64,000 bases of DNA from assembly GCF_023712425.1 (NCBI RefSeq), contig NZ_JAMAYG010000004.1, forward strand, positions 248,001-312,000, read 5' to 3'. Source of the stretch: Rothia sp. P100 (lineage in GTDB: Bacteria; Actinomycetota; Actinomycetes; Actinomycetales; Micrococcaceae). The notes under the pieces are model-generated. The model ran no database searches, had not been told where the DNA came from, and saw only the letters and a list, made by a program, of their open reading frames with translations. Within the stretch, counting starts at the first letter, position 1; each line of letters opens with the position of its first letter. Positions 25,204-34,654 of this stretch are shown here, one piece after another. The translations under genes were made by a program, and so were the position numbers.

Positions 25204-27330
25204 TTAGTCTTCTTCAGGGATGAAGCCGGCGTCAAGGATGCCGACCAGGTTTCTGACCTGTTCTTCTTTAGTGCGCCCCAGTGCGGTGGGGGTGATGGTG
25301 TTGGTGAGTGAGATGCCGTCCAGAGCGTCCTCGTAGTCCAGCTTGCCGACCGAAAGCATGGAAGCGACCATGCCGTGGGTGTCCATACCGTTTTCGGGGT
25401 TGGCGCCGGGTGAGAAGGGCTCGCCTGCGCGGTGACCTGAGGGGAAGCTACCGGTTGCCTTGCCGTAGACCACGTTGGAGGTGATGGTCAGGACGGACTG
25501 GGTGGGGATCGCGTCGCGGTAGAGGGGGATAGCCTTGATTTTCTCCATGACGGTGTGGACGATGGTTGCGGCGATGTCATCGGCGCGGTCATCATCGTTA
25601 CCGTAGGCCGGGAAGGAACCCTCGGTGATGTAGTCAACGATTAGACCGGTCTCGTCGCGCACGGGGGTGACCTTAGCGTACTTGATAGCTGCCAAAGAGT
25701 CGGCAACAATCGACAGACCTGCGATACCGCAGCCCATGGCACGGATGATGTCTGAATCGTGCAGTGCCATTTCGATGGACTCGTAGGCGTACTTGTCGTG
25801 GCTGTAGTGAATGATGTTCAGAGCCTCAACGTAGGTGCCGATCACCCAGTCCAGCATTTCTTCGTACTTAACCCAGACCTCGTCAAAGTCGAGGGGGTCG
25901 TCGCCGGTGATGGGCTCGTAGCCGGTAACAATCTGCGTGCCGGTCACTTCATCACGACCGCCGTTGATAGCGTAGAGCAACGCCTTAGCAGCATTGACGC
26001 GAGCGCCGAAGAACTGCATCTGCTTGCCAATTTTCATGGGGGAGACGCAACAGGCGATAGCGACGTCGTCGCCCCACTGTTCGCGGATCTGGGGGTCTGA
26101 TTCGTACTGAATTGAGGAGGTCTCAATGGAGATAGCGGAGCAGAATTCCTTGTAGCCGGTGGGCAACTCTTCATCCCAGAAAATGGTGATGTTGGGCTCG
26201 GGGGCAGGGCCCAGGTTACGCAGAGTCTGCAGCAGACGGAAGGAGGTCTTAGTGACCAGGGTGCGGCCGTCAGCGGAGAAGCCGCCGTCTGACCAGGTTG
26301 CCCAGTAGGGGTCACCTGAGAAGATCTGATCGTAGTCGATGGTGCGCAGGAAGCGGACAATGCGCAGCTTGATAACCAGAGCATCAATCATTTCCTGGGC
26401 GTCGGTCTCAGTGATGAGACCGGCTTGCAGGTCGCGTTCGAAGTAGATATCCAGGAAGCCGGAGAGGCGGCCGATGGACATCGCAGCGCCGTCCTGAGAC
26501 TTGACCGAAGCTAGGTAAGCGAAGTAGGTCCACTGCACTGCTTCTTGGGCGTTGGTAGCGGGGCCTGAGATATCGAAGCCGTACTTTTCAGCCATCTTCT
26601 TGAGGCGTTGCAGAGCACGAATTTGCTCTGAGTGCTCCTCCCGGTAGCGTGCCCAGTGCTCACTGAAGCCTTTGCTCAAGGTGGCGTCTTTAGCGCGCTT
26701 TTTATCAGCAATGAGGTTATCAACGCCGTAGAGAGCTACACGACGGTAGTCACCGATGATGCGGCCGCGGCCGTAAGCATCGGGCAGGCCGGTGATGATG
26801 TGGGAGGAGCGGGCCGCGCGGATGCGAGGGGTATAGATGTCAAAGACAGCCTGGTTGTGGGTCTTGCGGTACTCGGTGAAGATCTTCTTAATATCTTCGT
26901 TGGGTTCCTTGCCGGCCTCACGGATAGCGGTCTCGACCATGCGCCAACCCCCGTTGGGCATCATGGCACGCTTGAGAGGTACGTCGGTCTGCAGACCAAC
27001 GCAGACGTTATCATCCTCAGAAATGTAGCCCGCAGGGAAAGCGTCAATTTCAGCCGGGGTATCGGTATCAATATCGTAAACACGCTGCTTACGCTCAACC
27101 GAGAGGTATTTCTTCTCAAGAGTGTCCCAGACCCGCAGGGTTTTATCGGTGGGCCCAGTAAGGAACTCGGCATCACCTAGGTAGGGGGTGAAATTATTGA
27201 GCACAAAGCCGCGAACGTCAATTTCATGCTGCCAAGCACCGGGGGTGAACCCCTCCCATGCCTTGGTTGACTGCTCATTGACGAATACGCCGTGGGCTGC
27301 AGAGCTTTCAGCTTGCACCTGTGCGGTCAT
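25204..27330 (-). CDS. pflB: Pyruvate formate-lyase core subunit lacking the glycyl-radical domain
   Basis: A 708-residue formate acetyltransferase core that converts pyruvate and CoA to acetyl-CoA and formate in anaerobic growth. The catalytic Cys pair is present in AIACCVSPM (C427, C428), with GKQMQFFGAR and SNVVYGKATGSFPSGHRAGEPF as in PFL. The chain stops after RNLVGILDAGFIPEED, just where the roughly 60-residue C-terminal glycyl-radical domain begins in the usual 750-760-residue enzyme. No RVSGYA motif is in it. That motif is in the next gene, 45 nt downstream. ATG 27330 follows AAGGAG. The leader is about 125 nt if the promoter at 27461-27489 is right. Confidence 0.94.
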   Translation of the reverse strand: MTAQVQAESSAAHGVFVNEQSTKAWEGFTPGAWQHEIDVRGFVLNNFTPYLGDAEFLTGPTDKTLRVWDTLEKKYLSVERKQRVYDIDTDTPAEIDAFPAGYISEDDNVCVGLQTDVPLKRAMMPNGGWRMVETAIREAGKEPNEDIKKIFTEYRKTHNQAVFDIYTPRIRAARSSHIITGLPDAYGRGRIIGDYRRVALYGVDNLIADKKRAKDATLSKGFSEHWARYREEHSEQIRALQRLKKMAEKYGFDISGPATNAQEAVQWTYFAYLASVKSQDGAAMSIGRLSGFLDIYFERDLQAGLITETDAQEMIDALVIKLRIVRFLRTIDYDQIFSGDPYWATWSDGGFSADGRTLVTKTSFRLLQTLRNLGPAPEPNITIFWDEELPTGYKEFCSAISIETSSIQYESDPQIREQWGDDVAIACCVSPMKIGKQMQFFGARVNAAKALLYAINGGRDEVTGTQIVTGYEPITGDDPLDFDEVWVKYEEMLDWVIGTYVEALNIIHYSHDKYAYESIEMALHDSDIIRAMGCGIAGLSIVADSLAAIKYAKVTPVRDETGLIVDYITEGSFPAYGNDDDRADDIAATIVHTVMEKIKAIPLYRDAIPTQSVLTITSNVVYGKATGSFPSGHRAGEPFSPGANPENGMDTHGMVASMLSVGKLDYEDALDGISLTNTITPTALGRTKEEQVRNLVGILDAGFIPEED

Positions 27331-27960
27331 GTGAACTTCTCCTTGTGAAGATTTCTATGGTTTGAACACACCCGTAGTGGGTGTTCCTTCATGAATAAGT
27401 CTGCCGTGAAGAAGGGCTTAAATCAAATCTGGTACGAAATATACTATAAATGATAGACCTTGAATACATAAGATATATTACCTAGTCAACTCATATTTTG
27501 TGGTTTTTAATGGCGGGCCGTAGGTAAGATTTTCAATCCCATGTGAGCGCTTTGTTTCGCGTCCAAGGCGGTTTATGAAGTAAGTGTTTTTTTGACCTAA
27601 AAGTAAAGGTGCAAAACAACCAAAAGATGGGGTTGGTTCTACCTAAACTGGTCTGACACTTGAAGTGATTTCAGTGAGAGGTAGGACGAGGTGGGGGCGG
27701 CGGACTGACTCAGGGCTGGCGTGAGTCGCCGAATGAGCGAAGCCCACCTGGGGGAGGGTCTGAGGGCCGCCGTGGCCCAGTAGTTCTTTCCCAGTGTTCA
27801 TCAGTCCCACTGTTGGCAAATTCAAAGACTCATCAGCTCGCTAAGAGCGCCTAATCTCTAGCCGGTGGCGTAGGCTAAAAAGCTGGTATATCTCGACGCC
27901 ACTCCAACTCCCCGACAAGAGAGATGGGCCCCGGCGTCCTACCGCGATTCAAGGAGTTCT
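27331..27960. other. Intergenic region with pfl promoter and a GC-rich structured block
   Basis: A 630-nt gap between divergent pflB and rseP. The pflB side is AT-rich and holds a minus-strand promoter and a leader hairpin (ACACCC/GGGTGT near 27367-27384). At about 27685-27795 there is an abrupt GC-rich block with long-range pairing: AGGTGGG (27689-27695) with CCCACCT (27743-27749), enclosing GACTCA/TGAGTC, then GGGCC/GGCCC near 27773-27787. No FNR-type TTGAT-N4-ATCAA or full Rex box was found by eye. A 60-residue minus-strand frame here has no support. Confidence 0.45.
27461..27489 (-). promoter_or_regulatory. Candidate pflB promoter
   Basis: Read on the minus strand: TTGACT (27489-27484), 17-nt spacer, TATTCA (27466-27461). 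It lies in an AT-rich tract unlike the surroundings and would start transcription about 125 nt before pflB. Confidence 0.5.
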
Positions 27961-29307
27961 GTGGGTATTCTGCTCTTCATTCTGGGTGTTGTGCTGATGG
28001 CGCTCGCTATTGCCGTATCCATTGCCCTGCATGAGGTGGGGCATCTGGTGCCCGCCAAGCTCTTTGGGGTGCGGGTGCCGCAGTACATGATTGGTTTCGG
28101 TAAGACCATCTTCTCCTGGCGCCGCGGTGAAACGGAATACGGTTTCAAGGCGCTACCTTTGGGCGGCTATATCTCCATGATCGGCATGTACCCGCCGGGT
28201 CGGGAAAACCAGGGAGGTCGAGCCGGCGGAACCAGCCCTTTCCAGCAACTTGCCACCGATGCCCGTGAGGCGGATGCTGAACGCCTCTTACCGGGGGACG
28301 AAAACCGTCTCTTCTATAAGCTACCGGTCTACAAACGCATCATTATTATGCTGGGTGGGCCCACCATGAACCTGCTCATTGGGCTGATGTGTACCGCCAT
28401 TTTGGTGACCGGCTTCGGCTCCTACCAGCCCACCGCAACCGTTAGTACGGTATCCGAGTGCGTGCAGCAAGTGAGTGCTACCGATGCTAACAGCGCATCT
28501 GCAAGTGAATGCGGCGCAGAAGACCCGGTATCACCTGCCCTGAAAGCTGGTCTGCAGCCGGGCGATGTGATAACTAGTTTTGACGGCGAACCGGTGACTG
28601 GCTGGGAGCAGCTCAGCTCTATGATCCGAGACCGTGCCGATCAGACCGTGCCAGTCACCGTGCAGCGTGATGGTCAGCTACAAGAACTGCAGATTACTCC
28701 CATGCTGACCGTCCGCCCGGTGATGGATGAGTTATTAGGGACCTATACGGTGGATAGTGATGGCAACCTAGAAACCGTTGATGTTGGTTTCATTGGTATC
28801 AGCCCCAAAACTGAGCTGACCCCCGGTACGGTAGGGGAGGTGCTGCCCACGGTTGGGCAGTCTCTTGAGCGAATCGGGGCTACCCTCATTAAGCTACCCG
28901 CCCGCGTCTACGGAGTGGCACAAACCCTACTCACTAACGGGGAGCGCGATATCAACAGCCCGGTCTCAGTGGTGGGTGTGGGGCGTATTGCCGGTGAAAT
29001 CGCTGCCCACGACGAAATCATGCTGCGCGATAAGGCTGCCTCCCTGGTTTCACTGATCGCTCAAATGAACCTCATGCTCTTTGTCTTTAACCTGATACCG
29101 TTGCTGCCTCTGGACGGCGGGCACGTGCTAGGTGCACTTTGGGAGAGCTTCCGCCGCAAGACTGCCCGCCTGTTAGGGCGCAAGGATCCTGGCCCCTTTG
29201 ACCCGGTGAGGTTACTGCCGCTGACCTACTTAGTGGCAGGTTCCTTCTTAGTAATGACCGTTATTCTGGTGGCTGCTGATATTTTCAAGCCCATCAACAT
29301 TTTCTAG
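27961..29307 (+). CDS. rseP: Site-2 protease (RIP zinc metalloprotease)
   Basis: A membrane-embedded protease that cuts within the membrane, for example anti-sigma factors. The 448 residues have the zinc motif HEVGH (about residues 23-27) in the first membrane segment, a PDZ domain (about 180-260, LKAGLQPGDVITSFDGEPV), and LLPLDGGHVLGAL as the third metal ligand in a late segment. It starts at GTG 27961 after AAGGAG. Between the zinc segment and the PDZ there is a Ser/Cys-containing insert. Order dxr-rseP-ispG is typical, but here the pfl cluster separates dxr from rseP. Confidence 0.92.
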   Translation: MGILLFILGVVLMALAIAVSIALHEVGHLVPAKLFGVRVPQYMIGFGKTIFSWRRGETEYGFKALPLGGYISMIGMYPPGRENQGGRAGGTSPFQQLATDAREADAERLLPGDENRLFYKLPVYKRIIIMLGGPTMNLLIGLMCTAILVTGFGSYQPTATVSTVSECVQQVSATDANSASASECGAEDPVSPALKAGLQPGDVITSFDGEPVTGWEQLSSMIRDRADQTVPVTVQRDGQLQELQITPMLTVRPVMDELLGTYTVDSDGNLETVDVGFIGISPKTELTPGTVGEVLPTVGQSLERIGATLIKLPARVYGVAQTLLTNGERDINSPVSVVGVGRIAGEIAAHDEIMLRDKAASLVSLIAQMNLMLFVFNLIPLLPLDGGHVLGALWESFRRKTARLLGRKDPGPFDPVRLLPLTYLVAGSFLVMTVILVAADIFKPINIF

Positions 29308-29310
29308 TAG

Positions 29311-29982
29311 CTAGCTTGTGATGCCCGCCAGCTTTTCAACCTTTGCCTGGTAGAAGGGCGGGTAACAGTTCGCTTCTGCCACGGTACGAGCCGCCTGCTT
29401 ATCGCCCATGGCGGCGGCGAAAGCCGTGCCCAAGGTGACCCCGTGGGCGGGTGCGTCCAGAAACTCCACGGTGTCGCCGGGGCTAACGGTGCCCGGGGTG
29501 ATAACACGCATGTAGGCGCCAGCGTCCCCGCGGGCGGTGAAGGTTTTGACCCAGCCGCGCTGATCCAGCCAGGTGGCGAAAGTGCGGCAGGGGGAGCGGG
29601 GCACACTCACCTCGAGCACTGCCGTTCCCACCTTCATACGCTGGTTGAGCAGCACCTCAGCCCAGGTGATGCCTTCGGTGGTGAGGTTTTCACCAAAGTA
29701 ACCATCAGTGAAATCTTGGCTCAGTTGCTCGCCCCAATAGTCCAGCTCTTCGCGCGCATAGGCGTAGACCGCCTTGTGCTGCCCGCCGTGGTGCTTGGTA
29801 TCGCCGATCGTATCCCCTGCAACCCCGGAGCCATCCCCATAGTGAGGCCCCGGCACAAAGACCTCAATAAAAGGCTGCGCCACCTTGTTAATGCCGGTTA
29901 TTTTCTGGGTTCTCGTCTGATAGGGCACAGGGTCAGCGAGATTGGTTGAGAGGACGCGGGGCAAGGGTGAGGTCTGGGTCAT
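29311..29982 (-). CDS. MOSC-domain protein (YiiM-like)
   Basis: A 223-residue MOSC-domain protein. The MOSC core is seen in DTIGDTKHHGGQHKAVYAYA (about 57-76), YFGENLTTEGI, and VSVPRSPCRTFA with the conserved Cys. MOSC proteins bind the molybdenum cofactor and often carry out reductive detoxification of N-hydroxylated compounds (YiiM) or sulfur transfer. The C-terminus contains the short helical 3-alpha type tail of YiiM. It converges on rseP with almost no gap and is divergent from ispG. Confidence 0.83.
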   Translation of the reverse strand: MTQTSPLPRVLSTNLADPVPYQTRTQKITGINKVAQPFIEVFVPGPHYGDGSGVAGDTIGDTKHHGGQHKAVYAYAREELDYWGEQLSQDFTDGYFGENLTTEGITWAEVLLNQRMKVGTAVLEVSVPRSPCRTFATWLDQRGWVKTFTARGDAGAYMRVITPGTVSPGDTVEFLDAPAHGVTLGTAFAAAMGDKQAARTVAEANCYPPFYQAKVEKLAGITS

Positions 29983-30155
29983 AGGGTTCAGTATAGGTGG
30001 ACGTTGCTCAATGCGGAGTCTGATACATCGACTTTGACCTGACCTCTATGTGCGCTAGCTCAAGCACCCCCAGCGCAGAAGCGTGGCACAATATATAGTT
30101 GAAACAACGCGCGCCACCGCCGGTGTGCCGCCTGTAAGTCTTTTGGAGGATTATC

Positions 30156-31322
30156 TTGACCTCAGTCGCTCTTGGAATGCCCGCCGCACCGCTGCCCCTG
30201 CTGGCACCGCGCCGCAAAACCCGTCAGTTCAAGGTAGGTAGCGTAGGGGTAGGGTCAGATTCCCCCATCTCGGTGCAGTCTATGACCACCACCAAAACCC
30301 ACGATATTGGCTCCACTCTGCAGCAGATTGCTGAGCTGACCGCGTCCGGTTGCGACATTGTACGCGTGGCTTGCCCCACCGATAAAGACGCCGAGGCGCT
30401 GCCCATTATCGCCAGGCAATCCCAAATCCCGGTGATTGCTGATATTCACTTCCAGCCCAAGTACGTCTTCCAGGCGATTGAAGCCGGTTGCGGTGCTGTG
30501 CGCGTGAACCCCGGTAACATCCGTAAGTTCGATAACCAGGTCAAGGAAATCGCTGCTGCAGCTAAGGATCACGGCACCTCCATCCGCATCGGTGTCAACG
30601 CTGGTTCGCTGGACCCCCGCCTGCTGGAAAAGTACGGTAAGGCAACCCCCGAAGCACTGGTGGAATCCGCTGTCTGGGAAGCATCACTCTTCGAGGAGCA
30701 CGGCTTTAACGACTTCAAGATTTCTGTGAAGCACAACGACCCCGTCATTATGGTGGAGGCCTACCGTCAGCTGGCGGCTGCCGGCGACTGGCCCCTACAC
30801 TTGGGGGTCACCGAAGCAGGCCCAGCTTTCCAGGGAACAATCAAGAGTGCTACAGCATTTGGTGCCCTTCTTTCAGAGGGTATTGGCGACACCATTCGCG
30901 TCTCCCTATCAGCTCCTCCCGTTGAAGAGGTTAAGGTTGGTTCGCAGATTCTTGAATCACTCAATCTGCGCCCCCGCAAGCTCGATATTGTTTCCTGCCC
31001 CTCCTGCGGCCGCGCCCAGGTAGATGTATGGGAACTTGCAGAGAACGTCAGCAAGGGCCTTGAAGGGATGAAGGTGCCCCTGCGCGTTGCCGTCATGGGC
31101 TGCGTAGTGAATGGCCCCGGTGAAGCTCGCGAAGCCGATCTTGGCGTTGCCTCCGGTAACGGTAAGGGGCAGATTTTCGTCAAGGGTGAAGTTATTAAGA
31201 CTGTGCCCGAAGAGGACATTGTGCAGACCCTCATCGATGAGGCCAACCGCATTGCCCGCGAAATGGAAGAACGCGGCGAAATCGACCTCTCCGGTGACCC
31301 CACTGTTTCAGTGAGCAACTAA
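30156..31322 (+). CDS. ispG: 4-hydroxy-3-methylbut-2-enyl-diphosphate synthase
   Basis: Iron-sulfur enzyme of the MEP pathway that reduces MEcPP to HMBPP. The 388 residues open with [14 protein letters not shown], have [18 protein letters not shown] and [11 protein letters not shown], and carry the cluster cysteines in SCPSCGR and [14 protein letters not shown] at 30156 is chosen as start because TTGGAGGA lies 5-6 nt upstream; the in-frame ATG at 30177 has no such site. It runs with rseP and is followed by the GNAT gene. Confidence 0.95.
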   Translation: MTSVALGMPAAPLPLLAPRRKTRQFKVGSVGVGSDSPISVQSMTTTKTHDIGSTLQQIAELTASGCDIVRVACPTDKDAEALPIIARQSQIPVIADIHFQPKYVFQAIEAGCGAVRVNPGNIRKFDNQVKEIAAAAKDHGTSIRIGVNAGSLDPRLLEKYGKATPEALVESAVWEASLFEEHGFNDFKISVKHNDPVIMVEAYRQLAAAGDWPLHLGVTEAGPAFQGTIKSATAFGALLSEGIGDTIRVSLSAPPVEEVKVGSQILESLNLRPRKLDIVSCPSCGRAQVDVWELAENVSKGLEGMKVPLRVAVMGCVVNGPGEAREADLGVASGNGKGQIFVKGEVIKTVPEEDIVQTLIDEANRIAREMEERGEIDLSGDPTVSVSN

Positions 31323-31339
31323 ACCACCGCACACCCACC

Positions 31340-32482
31340 GTGTCAGTTTTATCAAAAATCCAGCGCAATGCTGCGGACGCCATCATACGCCCGCTCACTC
31401 TCGATGACCGAGATGAGCTGGAGGCCCTGATTAGCACTGACCCGGTGGGTTTTTTATATGCTGCTGAACACCTCAACATTTTTGGCTTGCCTGCACCCAG
31501 CACCCTGAACGCCCTCAAGACCCCCCGCGGGTTTATCGGAATATTTGCGCCCCGCCATGCCGCTACTGCTGAGGGCTCACCCAAGGACGCTGCGCCGCCA
31601 GAATCAGTGGTAGCTGGACGCCTGCCGCGGCGAGTGCTCAACGTGCTAGAGGCAACGTTCGCGAGGACTACAGAAACTGTAGGCAGAGCGCAGGGGAGTC
31701 ACATCGAAGCTTCTCTACCTGGTTATGCCGAAGCGGTGTCACCAGAAAACCGTGAACCCCGCTACGCTCTGGTAGGTGCACTGTGGCTGGGCGCTAATTG
31801 CGTACCCCTGACCATACCTGCTGAGTATCAACGCCAGGTTGCCCAGTACGTCCTGAGGCATCACCGCAAAATCGGATCTATCTTTGGGCGCCGTGAAGCT
31901 GTGATGGGTCTGTGGGAATACCTAGTCCAGCGTATGCCCACGCCCTTTGACGTGCGAGAAGACCAGCCCCTGCTGGAGCTGCCCGAGCATGTTGACCTGA
32001 CCGAACTTGCAGACAGAGAACTGCACCGCCCTAACCTAACAGCTCCGCAAATTGCCGAGAAGGTGCGGTGGGCACGCACTTCTGACCGACAAAGCCTACT
32101 GCGCGCTTCGGTGGCTATGTTTACTGAAGAAGTGGGTTATGACCCCATGACCCGTGACCCCGCAGGCTACACCCGCCGTATCGATGACCTGACCCGCAGT
32201 GGACGCACCCTGGTGGCCGTCAACGATGAGGGCGTGGTCGTCTTTAAAACAGATCTAGGGTTAGCTCACGGGGACGCCTGCCAACTGCAGGGCGTCTGGT
32301 TACACCCTGCTTATCGGGGGCAGGGGCTGGCACCCACCTTGCTGGCGCAAGCGTCCGAACTCATTCGCACTCGCTTTCCCCAGCTCTCGCTCTACGTCAA
32401 CAGCTATAACACGGTTGCCAGGGCACTATATCAACGCACAGGCTGGCAGCAAACAGGCACTTTCTCCACCATCCTGTTCTAA
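31340..32482 (+). CDS. GNAT acetyltransferase with N-terminal DUF4081 domain
   Basis: A 380-residue two-domain protein. The N-terminal half fits DUF4081. The C-terminal half is a GNAT domain: LQGVWLHPAYRGQGLAPTLLAQ (acetyl-CoA loop, Y-R-G-Q-G-L-A) and YVNSYNTVARALYQRTGWQQTG. It lies between ispG and proS, a conserved actinobacterial position. The acetyl acceptor is unknown. Starts at GTG 31340. About 60 residues (roughly 75-130) look poorly conserved and linker-like. A hairpin overlaps the stop codon (GGCACTTTC near 32456 with GAAAGTGCC near 32498). Confidence 0.82.
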   Translation: MSVLSKIQRNAADAIIRPLTLDDRDELEALISTDPVGFLYAAEHLNIFGLPAPSTLNALKTPRGFIGIFAPRHAATAEGSPKDAAPPESVVAGRLPRRVLNVLEATFARTTETVGRAQGSHIEASLPGYAEAVSPENREPRYALVGALWLGANCVPLTIPAEYQRQVAQYVLRHHRKIGSIFGRREAVMGLWEYLVQRMPTPFDVREDQPLLELPEHVDLTELADRELHRPNLTAPQIAEKVRWARTSDRQSLLRASVAMFTEEVGYDPMTRDPAGYTRRIDDLTRSGRTLVAVNDEGVVVFKTDLGLAHGDACQLQGVWLHPAYRGQGLAPTLLAQASELIRTRFPQLSLYVNSYNTVARALYQRTGWQQTGTFSTILF

Positions 32483-32651
32483 ACCTGACAACGGGTGGAA
32501 AGTGCCCTATAAGTGGGGGTGGGCAACACCTTGTCATCGACAAAAAACCCTCTGAAACTGAGGTTTGGGATCTGGCCTGAACGAGCGAGACCTTACCAAG
32601 ACACACTGGTGCGCATCACTGAACCTCGCCCAAACAATCTGTTGGAACTGC

Positions 32652-32678
32652 GGGCGGCACACAGGAGGTGTGCCGCCC
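32652..32678 (+). promoter_or_regulatory. Leader hairpin upstream of proS
   Basis: A perfect 11-bp stem GGGCGGCACAC/GTGTGCCGCCC with loop AGGAG, located about 95 nt before proS. A weaker hairpin (AAACCCTC/GAGGTTT) lies near 32545-32570. No T-box sequence is recognised. Confidence 0.4.
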
Positions 32679-32771
32679 ACAGCTCTAGGCGGTAAACTGG
32701 GAGCAGACTGTGGCCTGCCTCAGCTGAGACAGGCATCTTAGACCACTTACGAGAAACGGAACAGCAGCACC

Positions 32772-34571
32772 TTGGTACAGCGCCTTTCTAACCTATTCCT
32801 GCGCACTTTGCGCGAAGACCCGGCTGATGCCGAAGTCGCCAGCCACAAACTGCTGGTGCGCGCCGGCTACATCCGCCGAGCAGCCCCCGGTATCTACTCC
32901 TGGTTACCTTTGGGCCTCAAGGTTCTAGCCAAGGTAGAGAACATTGTGCGCGAAGAGATGAACGCGATCGGCGCCCAGGAAGTGCACTTCCCGGCGCTGC
33001 TACCCCGCGAACCCTACGAGGCAACCAACCGCTGGACCGAGTACGGTGATAACCTTTTCCGCCTGCAGGACCGCAAGGGCACTGACATGCTCCTGGCCCC
33101 GACCCACGAGGAAATGTTCACCCTGCTGGTTAAAGATCTCTACACCTCTTACAAGGATCTGCCCGTCTGCCTCTACCAAATTCAGACCAAGTACCGCGAT
33201 GAGGCCCGCCCTCGTGCTGGTCTACTACGCGGCCGCGAATTCATCATGAAGGACTCCTACTCCTTCAACATTGATGACGCCGGTTTAGATGAGGCCTACC
33301 AGGCTCACCGTGCCGCCTACATCAAGATTTTCGAGCGTCTGGGTCTTGAAATTGTGATTGTGAAGGCTCAGTCTGGTGCTATGGGTGGCTCCCGCTCAGA
33401 AGAATTTCTGCACCCCACCCCCATCGGTGAGGACACCTTTGTGCGTTCAGCTGGTGGCTATGCAGCAAACGTTGAGGCTGTGACCACTGTGGTTCCTGAG
33501 CCCGTGGACGCAATCAATACCCCTGCCGCTATCGTGCTGGAGACCCCCGAGTCACCCACCATTGAAACTTTAGTAGACCAGTCCAACTCCTTGCACCCCA
33601 AGGCGGATGGCGCCTGGACCGCGGCTGACACGCTCAAAAACGTCGTGGTTGCTGTTATCCTCCCAGACGGCGAGCGTAAGCTGGTCGCCATCGGTGTGCC
33701 CGGTGATCGTGCCGTTGATATGGATCGTGTTGAGGTTAACGTCGGCGCCCTGCTGGGCGTTGGTGGCGAGGTTGAGGTCGAGGCTGCAACCGAAGAGGAC
33801 TTCAAGAAGTTCCCCCAGCTGGTCAAGGGCTACATCGGCCCCGGCAACACGCTGGATGCCAAGCTTCTGGGTGAAGAGTCTGCTACCGGCATCCCCTTTT
33901 ACCTGGATCCCCGCGTCGTACCCGGCTCTGCCTGGATTACTGGCGCTAATGAGGCCGGCAAGCACGTCTACTACCTGGTCGCGGGCCGCGACTTTGAAGC
34001 GGATGGCGTCATTGAGGCCTGCGAAGTGCGCGAGGGTGACCCCGCTCCGGACGGCTCAGGTGAGCTGATGACTGCCCGCGGCATCGAGATGGGCCACATC
34101 TTCGCGCTGGGCACCAAGTACGCTGAGTCACTGGGCCTGAAGGTGTTGGACCAGAACGGCAAGCTGCAGACCGTCACCATGGGTTCTTACGGTGTGGGTG
34201 TCACCCGCGCACTGGCTGCCGTTGCTGAGGGCAACCGCGATGACCGCGGCCTCATCTGGCCCCGCAACCTTGCACCGGCCGATGTGCACGTGGTGATGAC
34301 CGGTAAGGGCACTGAAATCGTTGATGGCGCTGAGGCACTGGTTGCTGACCTTGAAGCCGCAGGGCTTGAGGTCATTTTTGATGACCGCCCTAAGGCGTCC
34401 CCCGGCGTTAAGTTCGGCGATGCTGAGTTGCTGGGTGTTCCCACCATTGTGGTCGTTGGGCGTGGCTTTGCCGAAGGCAAGGTTGAGGTCAAGGACCGCC
34501 GCAGTGGTGAGGCACGTGAGGTCGCTGTGGCCGATGCGGTTGCAGAAATCCTAGCTGAGGTTCAAGGCTAG
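32772..34571 (+). CDS. proS: Prolyl-tRNA synthetase
   Basis: Charges tRNA-Pro; class II synthetase of the bacterial type with an editing insertion. The 599 residues show motif 1 region [15 protein letters not shown], motif 2 [19 protein letters not shown], the insertion (about 225-400) and motif 3 [13 protein letters not shown], then the anticodon-binding C-terminus. The start is TTG 32772, fitting the family N-terminus ([21 protein letters not shown]). The ribosome site is weak and further away than usual (ACGGAAC near 32756). Confidence 0.96.
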   Translation: MVQRLSNLFLRTLREDPADAEVASHKLLVRAGYIRRAAPGIYSWLPLGLKVLAKVENIVREEMNAIGAQEVHFPALLPREPYEATNRWTEYGDNLFRLQDRKGTDMLLAPTHEEMFTLLVKDLYTSYKDLPVCLYQIQTKYRDEARPRAGLLRGREFIMKDSYSFNIDDAGLDEAYQAHRAAYIKIFERLGLEIVIVKAQSGAMGGSRSEEFLHPTPIGEDTFVRSAGGYAANVEAVTTVVPEPVDAINTPAAIVLETPESPTIETLVDQSNSLHPKADGAWTAADTLKNVVVAVILPDGERKLVAIGVPGDRAVDMDRVEVNVGALLGVGGEVEVEAATEEDFKKFPQLVKGYIGPGNTLDAKLLGEESATGIPFYLDPRVVPGSAWITGANEAGKHVYYLVAGRDFEADGVIEACEVREGDPAPDGSGELMTARGIEMGHIFALGTKYAESLGLKVLDQNGKLQTVTMGSYGVGVTRALAAVAEGNRDDRGLIWPRNLAPADVHVVMTGKGTEIVDGAEALVADLEAAGLEVIFDDRPKASPGVKFGDAELLGVPTIVVVGRGFAEGKVEVKDRRSGEAREVAVADAVAEILAEVQG

Positions 34572-34593
34572 AACTTAGCTTTGCGTTAGGTTT

Positions 34594-34630
34594 GAGAGGT
34601 GGAAGGGGTGCCCCTTCCACCTCTTTGTTG
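34594..34630 (+). terminator. Intrinsic terminator after proS
   Basis: A 14-bp stem AGAGGTGGAAGGGG (34595-34608)/CCCCTTCCACCTCT (34611-34624) with a 2-nt loop, then TTGTTGTT. Confidence 0.85.
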
Positions 34631-34654
34631 TTGGTGTAAAAGGACGATGGTGCG

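Noticed and set aside
24907-25210. The split pyruvate formate-lyase as a frameshift or early stop
   Set aside because: The small frame has its own AAGGAG site and an N-terminus of about 24 residues that is not PFL sequence, and a 45-nt non-coding gap separates it from the core. A single mutation cannot restore one chain.
27643-27825. 60-codon minus-strand frame in the pflB-rseP gap
   Set aside because: It coincides with the GC-rich structured block, has no ribosome site and no recognisable motif. Random open frame in GC-rich DNA is more likely.
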